NCBI GenBank assembly: GCA_028291845.1
Contig: JAQGNM010000426.1
Coordinates: 1-13,639 of the forward strand
Length of the DNA stretch: 13,639 bases
Reading direction: 5' to 3'
Source of the DNA: Massilia sp.
GTDB taxonomy: Bacteria > Pseudomonadota > Gammaproteobacteria > Burkholderiales > Burkholderiaceae_D
A program made the position numbers and the translations under genes. The notes below the pieces were generated by a model. It was not told where the DNA came from and did no database searches. It saw nothing but the letters and a program-made list of their open reading frames with translations. This document shows positions 1 to 6,359 of this stretch, piece after piece; the first letter of the stretch is position 1; each line of letters begins with the position of its first letter.

Positions 1-1
1 T

Positions 2-739
2 TCGCTGATGCGCCTGGCGCGCAAGCACGGCGACCCGGTGGTGGCGTCGATTTTCGTCAACCTCCTGCAATTCGGCCCCAACGAGGATTTCGAGAAATAC
101 CCGAGAACCTTTCAAAGCGATGTCGAAAAGCTGGAAAAGGAAGGCGTGTACATCCTGTTCGCCCCGACCGAAAAGGATCTGTACCCGGAGCCGCAGGAAT
201 TTCGCGTGCGCCCGCCCGACGATCTCGGCAACACCCTGGAGGGCGAATTCCGCCCGGGCTTTTTCGGCGGCGTCACCACGGTGGTGTTAAAACTGTTTTC
301 CTGCGTGCGTCCCCGCGTGGCGGTGTTCGGCAAGAAGGACTACCAGCAGCTGATGATCGTTCGTAATATGAGCCGCCAGTTCGCCCTGCCCACCGAAATC
401 ATCGCCGCCGAAACCTGGCGCGCCGACGACGGCCTGGCGCTGTCGTCGCGCAATATGTATCTGTCGGAAACTGAACGCGCCGAGGCGCCGCGGCTGTTCC
501 AGACCCTCAATCATGTCGCCAGCGAAATGCGCGCCGGCCACCTCGACATCTTCGGCCTCGAGCGCGAGGCGATGGAGACCTTGTCGAAACGCGGCTGGAA
601 TCCCGATTACATCTCGGTCAGGAAGCAAATGGACCTGCAAGTGCCGTCGGCGGGCGATCTGGCGCAGGGCGCGCCGCTGGTGGTGCTGGCGGCGGCGAAA
701 CTCGGCACGACCAGGCTGATCGACAACCTGGAGATTTGA
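2..739 (+). CDS. panC: Pantoate--beta-alanine ligase (pantothenate synthetase), 5' end missing
   Basis: Cytoplasmic ligase that joins pantoate and beta-alanine using ATP, the last step of pantothenate (vitamin B5, coenzyme A precursor) synthesis. The reading frame is already open at base 2 (Ser-Leu, then Met at base 8), so that Met is internal and the true start lies left of the window. About 245 codons remain of a family length near 280, and the N-terminal ATP-binding PTMG/HxGH motif is lost to the window edge. Family motifs seen are SIFVN..QF, YPRTFQSD, LEGEFRPGFFGGV, FGKKDYQQL and the KMSKS-like GLALSSRN. The usual Pro in SIFVNP is Leu here, which varies within the family. The frame ends with TGA at 737-739. 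It is convergent with the chemotaxis cluster (45 bp gap) and functionally unrelated to it. Confidence 0.97.
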   Translation, partial: SLMRLARKHGDPVVASIFVNLLQFGPNEDFEKYPRTFQSDVEKLEKEGVYILFAPTEKDLYPEPQEFRVRPPDDLGNTLEGEFRPGFFGGVTTVVLKLFSCVRPRVAVFGKKDYQQLMIVRNMSRQFALPTEIIAAETWRADDGLALSSRNMYLSETERAEAPRLFQTLNHVASEMRAGHLDIFGLEREAMETLSKRGWNPDYISVRKQMDLQVPSAGDLAQGAPLVVLAAAKLGTTRLIDNLEI

Positions 740-768
740 GCGGCGCTGAACACTTGTGGCGAAGGCTG

Positions 769-786
769 AGTCGGCGCTTTCCGACT
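769..786. terminator. Weak hairpin between the convergent panC and HDOD genes
   Basis: A perfect 6-bp stem (AGTCGG / CCGACT) with the 6-nt loop CGCTTT lies in the short convergent gap. Its right arm overlaps the stop codon of the HDOD gene. There is no T-run on either side, so it does not meet the standard form of an intrinsic terminator. It may be a weak bidirectional terminator, a 3'-end stabilising hairpin, or chance. Confidence 0.25.
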
Positions 787-1999
787 ACTGCTCCACCGCC
801 ACGCTTTGCGCCCACGCCAGCGCCGACAAGTGCGCCTTGTTCACTTCCAGCGGCGGGATGGTCACGCTGCGGGCGAGCGAGGCCACCAGGTTCGAATTGA
901 GCTCGCAGGCTTCGGCCAGGGCCAGATACGGTCCGTACACGCCGCTGCGCGTGAGCAGTGCCTGCACGACCTCGTCGGGCAACTGGATGGTCTCGAGCAC
1001 TTCCTTCATTGGCAGGCCGAGCAGGCGGTCGAGCAAGGAGAACATGCCGGCGACGAACAGGTTTTCACAGTGCGCCTTGCCGAGGTTTTTGCCGCCCAGC
1101 AGTTCTGTCAGGCGGCCGCGCACCACCGCCGTTTCCATCAGCACCGGCGAATAGCCGCTCTTGCTGGCGGTGGCCAGCAGCAGCACCAGCCAGCGGTACA
1201 GGGGCGCATAGCCGAGCAGGCCGATGGCTTGCTTGAGCGACTGGATGTCGCGCCCGGCGCCGAAACCAGCGGAATTGATAAAGCGCAGCAGTTTATAAGA
1301 CAGCGCCGGATCGCGTTTCAACACGCTTTCGATTTTCGGCACGTCCTCGTTCTGTTGCACCATTTGCATCAACTGCAAGATGATTTGCTGGGCCGGATTC
1401 ATGCCCTTGACCACCATGCCGGGGCGCGGGGTCAGGTGCAGTTTGCCGACGAAGGCATCGAGGCCGAGCGCGGCGCAGGCATCGAAGTCGCCCCAGGTGG
1501 TGACGGGGCGACCGACCATGCGCACCGCCGCCTGCTTGACGGCGGCGTACATGCGGGCCTGGGCGCCGACATCGGCGCCGGAAAAGCGCACCTCGATATA
1601 CGAGGCGCTCATACCCAGGTTGCGGCCCAGGTGCTTGATGTCGCCGTCGCGCACCGAGATGCCGACGCCGCCCGCGCGCAGGCCGCGCACGGCGGCCAGG
1701 GTGTCGGGATCGGCCATGTCGGCCGCCTTGAGCGTGAGCACGGTGCGCTCTGGCGGCATGTGGTAGAGGGCGTCGGTCGACAGCATCGGCGGCACGGCGT
1801 CGAGAAACAGGATCTTGTCGCGCAGCAGCCAGCCGCGTTCCGCGTCGTTGACGTTTTCGGCGACAAAACCAACCAGCGCTTCGAGAGCGGCGCCGGTGAT
1901 GGGCTGGGCTTCGTCGTGCTTCCACGACAGCTCGTAGCCGATCACCCGCTGCTTCGGATCAAGCAGCGGTTCACGTACGATGAAATTTGTTTGATGCAT
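785..1999 (-). CDS. Degenerate EAL domain plus HDOD domain signalling protein (YuxH type)
   Basis: A 404-residue cytoplasmic protein with two parts. Residues 1-195 resemble an EAL domain, with the YuxH-type opening FIVREPLLD and VIGYELSW. The signature reads E23-L24-S25 instead of EAL, and I cannot find the other metal and c-di-GMP catalytic motifs, so phosphodiesterase activity is unlikely. Residues 200-390 form an HDOD domain with VLKRDPALSYKLLRFINSA and SLKQAIGLLG, a family related to HD hydrolases but usually lacking their metal ligands and thought to mediate signalling contacts. The ATG start at 1997-1999 has only a weak GAAG ribosome site. It begins 49 bp after cheZ on the same strand, so it is probably the last gene of the che operon. 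It may link c-di-GMP or stress input to motility, but the exact role is unknown. Confidence 0.88.
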   Translation of the reverse strand: MHQTNFIVREPLLDPKQRVIGYELSWKHDEAQPITGAALEALVGFVAENVNDAERGWLLRDKILFLDAVPPMLSTDALYHMPPERTVLTLKAADMADPDTLAAVRGLRAGGVGISVRDGDIKHLGRNLGMSASYIEVRFSGADVGAQARMYAAVKQAAVRMVGRPVTTWGDFDACAALGLDAFVGKLHLTPRPGMVVKGMNPAQQIILQLMQMVQQNEDVPKIESVLKRDPALSYKLLRFINSAGFGAGRDIQSLKQAIGLLGYAPLYRWLVLLLATASKSGYSPVLMETAVVRGRLTELLGGKNLGKAHCENLFVAGMFSLLDRLLGLPMKEVLETIQLPDEVVQALLTRSGVYGPYLALAEACELNSNLVASLARSVTIPPLEVNKAHLSALAWAQSVAVEQ

Positions 2000-2048
2000 G
2001 GTTTCGCTTCGGTGAGGCTACAGCGAATCGGTGGCGTTTGTCAGTGAA

Positions 2049-2723
2049 TCAAAAGCCCAGGCTGTCGAGCAAGTCGTCGACCTGCCCCTGGTTGGCGACG
2101 ACGTCTGCCGTGCCGGTCGGATTGATTTGCGGGCCGTTCATCAGGCTGTTGTCGAACTCGCGCTTGACTTCGGCGGGAGCGAAGTCGACCAGCATCTGCA
2201 CCAGCTGTTTTTCCAGGTTCTGGGCGATGGTGGTGACCTTGCCGATCACCTGCCCCGTCAGATCCTGGAAATCCTGGGCCATCATGATGTCCATCAGGTA
2301 GCCCTTGGTGGCGCCGGCGGCGGCACGCGAGCTTTCCAGCTCCCGCATGGTGCGCTCGGCCAGGGCGCGCCAGTCGGCCGTGCCTTCGGGAGCGGCCAGC
2401 GCCGCCTGCCACGAGGCCGACAGTTCCCTGGCGCCGCGATCAATGCTGTCCTGCAGTGGATTGGCTTCGTCGGTGGCGTTGAGCACTTTCTGCGCGGCCT
2501 GTTCCGACAGCCGCGCCACGTAATCGAGGCGGTCGCGCGCGTCGGGGATGTCGCTGGCGGCCTTCTCGATGAGCTTGTCGAGACCGAGGCCGCGCAAGCT
2601 GTCGTGCAGCGCGCGCGTCATGTGGCCGATACGGCTCAGGACTTCGTGGTTGGCGTCCGCCGAAGGCTCGGCGGAAGAGCCAATCGCTGCCGCCGCGGTA
2701 TCCGGGGAATGCATCTCAGCCAT
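2049..2723 (-). CDS. cheZ: Chemotaxis protein phosphatase CheZ
   Basis: CheZ speeds removal of the phosphoryl group from CheY-P and so ends the motor-switching signal. The 224-residue product has the family's mostly helical make-up. The signature AQDFQDLTGQVI contains D154 and Q158, the equivalents of the E. coli catalytic pair Asp143 and Gln147. A variable acidic linker leads to the C-terminal tail QVDDLLDSLGF, which matches the E. coli CheY-binding helix almost exactly. The N-terminal 25 residues are Ala/Ser rich and probably flexible. A near-perfect ribosome site (GGGAGG) overlaps the stop codon of the upstream cheY, and only 10 bp separate the genes, so the two are likely translated together. 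The target is the canonical CheY encoded next door. Confidence 0.97.
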   Translation of the reverse strand: MAEMHSPDTAAAAIGSSAEPSADANHEVLSRIGHMTRALHDSLRGLGLDKLIEKAASDIPDARDRLDYVARLSEQAAQKVLNATDEANPLQDSIDRGARELSASWQAALAAPEGTADWRALAERTMRELESSRAAAGATKGYLMDIMMAQDFQDLTGQVIGKVTTIAQNLEKQLVQMLVDFAPAEVKREFDNSLMNGPQINPTGTADVVANQGQVDDLLDSLGF

Positions 2724-2733
2724 GCGACCTCCC

Positions 2734-3123
2734 TTACTTGCCGAGTTTTTCGAAAATCTTGTTCAGCTTTTCGTCCAGGGTGGCGGCGGTGAAGGGCTTG
2801 ACCACGTAACCGTTGGCGCCGGCCTGGGCCGCGGCAATGATGTTTTCCTTCTTCGCTTCGGCGGTGACCATCAGTACCGGCAACTTGGCCAGCGCAGGGT
2901 CGGCGCGGATGTTTTGCAGCATGGTCAATCCATCCATATTCGGCATATTCCAGTCCGAAACGACGAAATCGAAGGTATCGCTGCGCAGCTTGGCAAGCGC
3001 CATGACGCCATCCTCGGCTTCGTCAACGTTGGCGTATCCCAGTTCCTTCAACAAGTTCCGGACAATGCGGCGCATCGTCGAGAAATCGTCAACAACTAAA
3101 AAGCGCATTTTTGGATCAGCCAT
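2734..3123 (-). CDS. cheY: Canonical chemotaxis response regulator CheY
   Basis: Single-domain response regulator of 129 residues, nearly colinear with enteric CheY. CheA phosphorylates it, and CheY-P binds FliM at the flagellar switch. All key residues fall at the enteric numbers: acid pocket D12/D13, phosphoacceptor D57 in SDWNMPNMDG, T87, the switch aromatic Y106 and K109. The ATG at 3121-3123 has a good GGAG ribosome site 7 nt upstream. It is followed after 10 bp by cheZ. The 124-bp gap upstream is one of the widest in the cluster and may hold its own promoter. This is the better candidate for the motor-binding CheY of the two encoded here. Confidence 0.98.
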   Translation of the reverse strand: MADPKMRFLVVDDFSTMRRIVRNLLKELGYANVDEAEDGVMALAKLRSDTFDFVVSDWNMPNMDGLTMLQNIRADPALAKLPVLMVTAEAKKENIIAAAQAGANGYVVKPFTAATLDEKLNKIFEKLGK

Positions 3124-3247
3124 GAATTACTCCGTTGATTCTTTACTTTGGTTATTGACACACTTCTGCTCAACGAGAAGTAGCATTAAGGATAGCATTT
3201 TTGTTGCCCTACGGCGATAAAAGCCGCAAGGAAACGCAAGGTTTCGC
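3124..3247 (-). promoter_or_regulatory. cheB-cheY intergenic region with candidate internal promoter
   Basis: This 124-bp gap is AT-richer than the flanking genes. On the - strand it holds an extended -10 element TGCTATCCT at 3189-3197, about 65 bp before the cheY start. No good -35 hexamer sits at 16-18 bp. A short hairpin (CGGC/GCCG) lies upstream near 3211-3225, and the heptamer CCTTGCG is repeated 10 bp apart on the - strand just after the cheB stop. A promoter here would let cheY, cheZ and the HDOD gene be expressed partly independently of the long upstream transcript. This is inferred from sequence pattern only. Confidence 0.3.
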
Positions 3248-4312
3248 TTACACGCGCAACGCTCGACCGCCTTGCGTTGATAGATAGTTAAGCACTTTGG
3301 CCGGTAACTCGTTCAGAGGCGCAACTTCGTTGACGGCGCCGACGGCAATTGCTTCGCGCGGCATGCCGAATACGACACACGACGCTTCGTCCTGGGCGAA
3401 ATTATAAGCCCCCGCCATCTTCATCTGTAGCATTCCCATGGCGCCATCCTTGCCCATGCCGGTGAGGATCACGCCGACCGCGTTCTTGCCGGCCGACAGC
3501 GCCGCCGATTTGAACAGCACGTCGACCGAGGGCCGGTGGCGGTTGACCGGCTCGTTCTGGTCGATGCGGGTCATGTAGTTGGCGCCCGAGCGCACCAAGG
3601 TCAGGTGCGAGTGGCCGGGCGCGATGTAGGCGTGGCCGGGCAGCACGCGCTCGTCGCCGTGGGCCTCGCGCACGGTAATTTTCGACAGCGAATCGAGCCG
3701 CTTGGCGAACGAAGTGGTAAAGCCTTCCGGCATATGCTGGGCGATCAGGATGCCCGGGCAATCCGACGGCATCGCCTGCAAAAATTCGCGGATCGCTTCG
3801 GTGCCGCCGGTCGAGGCGCCGATGATGATCAGCTTTTCCGACGAGGTCAAGGGATTGCGCAGTTGTGGCAAGGCGTCTCCCGGCTTGACGGCGGCGATGG
3901 TGCGCGCTTTGACGCGGGCGCGAGAGGCGGCGCGGATCTTGTCGGCGATCAGTTCGGCGTATTCGCGCATGCCGCTCTGGATGGAAATTTTTGGCTTCGT
4001 CACAAAATCGACGGCGCCCAGTTCCAGCGCGCGCATGGTGATTTCCGAGCCGCGCTCGGTCAGCGAGGACACCATTACCACCGGCATCGGCCGCAGCCGC
4101 ATCAGCTTTTCCAGAAAATCGAGGCCGTCCATCTTCGGCATTTCGACGTCCAGGGTCAGCACGTCGGGATTGGTTTGCTTGATCAGTTCGCGCGCCACCA
4201 GGGGATCCGGGGCGACGCCGACCACTTCCATGTCGGGTTGACTGGAAATGATTTCGCTCATGACGCTGCGGATCAGCGCCGAATCGTCGACGATCAACAC
4301 CTTGATGGTCAT
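3248..4312 (-). CDS. cheB: Chemotaxis response regulator / protein-glutamate methylesterase CheB
   Basis: CheB removes methyl groups from receptor glutamates (and deamidates glutamines), giving adaptation after CheA phosphorylates it. The 354 residues show an N-terminal receiver domain (about 1-120) with D10/D11 region acids and phosphoacceptor D55 in LTLDVEMPKMDG. A linker of about 35 residues leads to the C-terminal esterase domain (about 158-348). The catalytic triad equivalents are S167 in GASTGGTEA, H193 in AQHMPEGF and D289 in TGMGKDGAMG. The length matches the E. coli enzyme. The ATG at 4310-4312 follows a GAGG ribosome site. It lies 32 bp after cheD, its functional partner in receptor modification. 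Confidence 0.98.
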   Translation of the reverse strand: MTIKVLIVDDSALIRSVMSEIISSQPDMEVVGVAPDPLVARELIKQTNPDVLTLDVEMPKMDGLDFLEKLMRLRPMPVVMVSSLTERGSEITMRALELGAVDFVTKPKISIQSGMREYAELIADKIRAASRARVKARTIAAVKPGDALPQLRNPLTSSEKLIIIGASTGGTEAIREFLQAMPSDCPGILIAQHMPEGFTTSFAKRLDSLSKITVREAHGDERVLPGHAYIAPGHSHLTLVRSGANYMTRIDQNEPVNRHRPSVDVLFKSAALSAGKNAVGVILTGMGKDGAMGMLQMKMAGAYNFAQDEASCVVFGMPREAIAVGAVNEVAPLNELPAKVLNYLSTQGGRALRV

Positions 4313-4344
4313 AGTGGTGGCCTCGGTTTTCTTTTTGAATGTGT

Positions 4345-4947
4345 TTAAAACAGGTCGATTTCGCCGCCAACGGGCGCGACCTTGAGGCGCCTGGCGTAGT
4401 CGCGCTCGCGTTGCACCAGGGTCTCGTTATGGGTTTGCATCAGTTTTTTCACCAGCACCTTGCCGGTGCGCGGGAAAAAATACACCTTGCGCGGGTAAAT
4501 GTCGTTGAGGTCTTCCGCCAGCACGCGGATCTTTTCCGTTTTTAAATAACTGATGACGAAAGCGGCGTTGCGCTCGCCGACGTTGATCGCCGTGAAGCCT
4601 TTCAACACTGCACCGCCGCCGAACACCTTCGCTTCCAGGTTTTCGCGGCGTGCGCCCGCCTTCAGCAATTCATTGATCAACACTTCCATCGCATAGGTGC
4701 CGTAACGCATCGAGGCCGACACCGGGCTGCCCGGATCGGCGCCGCCGTCGGGCAACATGAAATGGTTCATGCCGCCGACGCCGCTGACCCGGTCGCGGAT
4801 GCAAGCGGACACGCACGATCCCAGCACGGTGACGATCAGCATGTCCTTGCCGGTGTGGTAATACTCGCCCGGCAGAATTTTGGCCGCATCGATGTCGAAT
4901 GTGCGGTCGTAATAGACGTTGGTGGCGAACTGTTCTCTTGAATCCAT
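4345..4947 (-). CDS. cheD: Chemoreceptor glutamine deamidase CheD
   Basis: CheD deamidates selected receptor glutamines to glutamates and so tunes receptor activity. The 200-residue product carries the Cys/His active site: C45 in VTVLGSCVSACI and H62 in GGMNHFMLP, spaced by 17 residues as in Thermotoga CheD (Cys27, His44). T40 is the likely third catalytic residue. The glycine-rich AKVFGGGAVL block is also typical. The protein runs past the core domain in a basic helix and ends in VGGEIDLF. That tail resembles the end of the CheZ-like protein encoded at 8997-9548. The ATG at 4945-4947 has an AGGA ribosome site slightly far upstream. It sits 23 bp after cheR. Enteric bacteria lack CheD, so this system follows the betaproteobacterial pattern. 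Confidence 0.97.
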   Translation of the reverse strand: MDSREQFATNVYYDRTFDIDAAKILPGEYYHTGKDMLIVTVLGSCVSACIRDRVSGVGGMNHFMLPDGGADPGSPVSASMRYGTYAMEVLINELLKAGARRENLEAKVFGGGAVLKGFTAINVGERNAAFVISYLKTEKIRVLAEDLNDIYPRKVYFFPRTGKVLVKKLMQTHNETLVQRERDYARRLKVAPVGGEIDLF

Positions 4948-4970
4948 AATCGATATTTCCTGCGGACGGC

Positions 4971-5813
4971 CTACTTCGACCGTCCTGTTTCAAGTTCATA
5001 CACTGTCTTGCCGCGCAACTTCAGCGCGTCCGACACGTACAGGAAATTTTCCGAGTGGCCGGCGAACAGCAGCGCGTGCGGCTTCATCAGGGGGACAAAG
5101 CGGGCCAGGATATTACGCTGGGTCGCCTTGTCGAAATAAATCATCACGTTGCGGCAAAAAATCACGTCGAACTGGCCCTGCAGCGGCCAGTTATCGGCCA
5201 GCAGGTTGAGCGGTTTGAAGGTGATCAGCTGGCGCAGCTCGGGCCGCACCCGCGCCATGCCCTCCTGCGCGCCCTTGCCGCGCAAGAAAAAACGCTTCAT
5301 GCGCTCGGGCGACATCTTGTCCAGCCGCTCCATGCCATACACGCCGCGCTCGCCGGCGGCCAGCACATTGGTGTCGATGTCGGTGGCGATGATCTGCACC
5401 GGCGGGCTCAAGGTATTGAACGCTTCGCACACCGTCATGGCGATCGAATACGGCTCTTCGCCGGTGGAGGCGGCCGAGCACCAGATGGTGATCGGTCCTT
5501 TCAAGCCGCGCACCTGGTCGGCGAGCAGCGGAAAATGGTGCGACTCGCGAAAAAACGAGGTCAGATTGGTGGTCAGGGCATTGACGAAAGCTTCCCACTC
5601 GTCGCCGAGGCGCCCCGCTTCCAGCTCGTTCAGGTAAGTCGAGAAAGAGGTCAAACCGGTCGCGCGCAGGCGGCGGGCGATGCGGCTGTAGACCATCTCC
5701 TGCTTGCTTTCGGCCAGTGAAATGCCGGCGCGCTGGTAGATCAGCGCGCGGACCCGCTCGAAATCACTCTTGGTGAAATTAAATTCCTTGGTCGATTCCG
5801 CTGCTTTGCTCAC
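4971..5813 (-). CDS. cheR: Chemotaxis protein methyltransferase CheR
   Basis: CheR methylates receptor glutamates with S-adenosylmethionine and works against CheB in adaptation. The 280 residues show the small N-terminal helical domain (about 12-80), then TTNLTSFFRESHHF, the SAM-binding WCSAASTGEEPYSIAM (111-126), ATDIDTNVL (143-151) and CRNVMIYFD (220-228), all hallmarks of the family. The start codon is GTG at 5811-5813, supported by an AAAGG ribosome site 5 nt upstream and by the usual family length. It begins 22 bp after cheW. The short basic tail does not look like an added domain. Confidence 0.98.
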   Translation of the reverse strand: MSKAAESTKEFNFTKSDFERVRALIYQRAGISLAESKQEMVYSRIARRLRATGLTSFSTYLNELEAGRLGDEWEAFVNALTTNLTSFFRESHHFPLLADQVRGLKGPITIWCSAASTGEEPYSIAMTVCEAFNTLSPPVQIIATDIDTNVLAAGERGVYGMERLDKMSPERMKRFFLRGKGAQEGMARVRPELRQLITFKPLNLLADNWPLQGQFDVIFCRNVMIYFDKATQRNILARFVPLMKPHALLFAGHSENFLYVSDALKLRGKTVYELETGRSK

Positions 5814-5835
5814 GCGAGCCTTTCGTTAGAGCGGA

Positions 5836-6339
5836 TCACGCCGCGATCTTTTCGGTCAAGCCCATTTCGGCCGAGGACATCAGGCGGTCGATATCGATCA
5901 GGATCAGCATCCGTTCGCCGACGATGCCCAGACCCATCAGAAATTCCGAATTGAAGGAGGCCACGCCGCTGCCCATTTCCGGCGCCGGCTTGATTTCATC
6001 GGGCGCCAGGGTAGTGACGTCGGACACGCTGTCGACCACCATGCCCATCACGCGGCCGTTGATGTTGAGGATGATCACCACCGTAAACTGGTCATAGACG
6101 GGCGTGCCCAGCTTGAACTTGATGCGCATGTCGACCACCGGAATGATGATGCCGCGCAGATTGATCACGCCCTTGATAAAGGCCGGCGCGTTGGCGATGC
6201 GGGTGACCGCTTCGTAGCCGCGGATTTCCTGCACCTTGTGGATGTCGATGCCGTACTCTTCCGCGCCCAGGGTAAAAGCGAGAAATTCGCTGCCTTCGCC
6301 ATCGGCGGCGCCGTGCGTGTTATCGGATGTCATCGACAT
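5836..6339 (-). CDS. cheW: Chemotaxis adaptor protein CheW
   Basis: CheW is the scaffold that couples receptors to the kinase CheA. The 167 residues form one CheW domain (about 18-160) after a short polar N-terminus. The conserved strand GVINLRGIIIPVVDMR includes R62, the equivalent of the E. coli receptor-contact Arg62. Two ATG codons lie close together (6337-6339 and 6331-6333). The first is chosen because the AAGGA ribosome site sits 6 nt before it. The gene starts 20 bp after cheA, so both signalling-core proteins are made from one transcript. Confidence 0.98.
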   Translation of the reverse strand: MSMTSDNTHGAADGEGSEFLAFTLGAEEYGIDIHKVQEIRGYEAVTRIANAPAFIKGVINLRGIIIPVVDMRIKFKLGTPVYDQFTVVIILNINGRVMGMVVDSVSDVTTLAPDEIKPAPEMGSGVASFNSEFLMGLGIVGERMLILIDIDRLMSSAEMGLTEKIAA

Positions 6340-6359
6340 GGCTGGTCCTTTTCAAATTA

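Noticed and set aside
3155..3160. Perfect TTGACA on the + strand in the cheB-cheY gap
   Set aside because: No -10 hexamer at 16-18 bp downstream, and transcription would run antisense into cheB.
3211..3219. GGCGATAA on the + strand resembling a FliA -10 element
   Set aside because: No TAAAG-type -35 at the required 11-nt spacing, and it points antisense into cheB.
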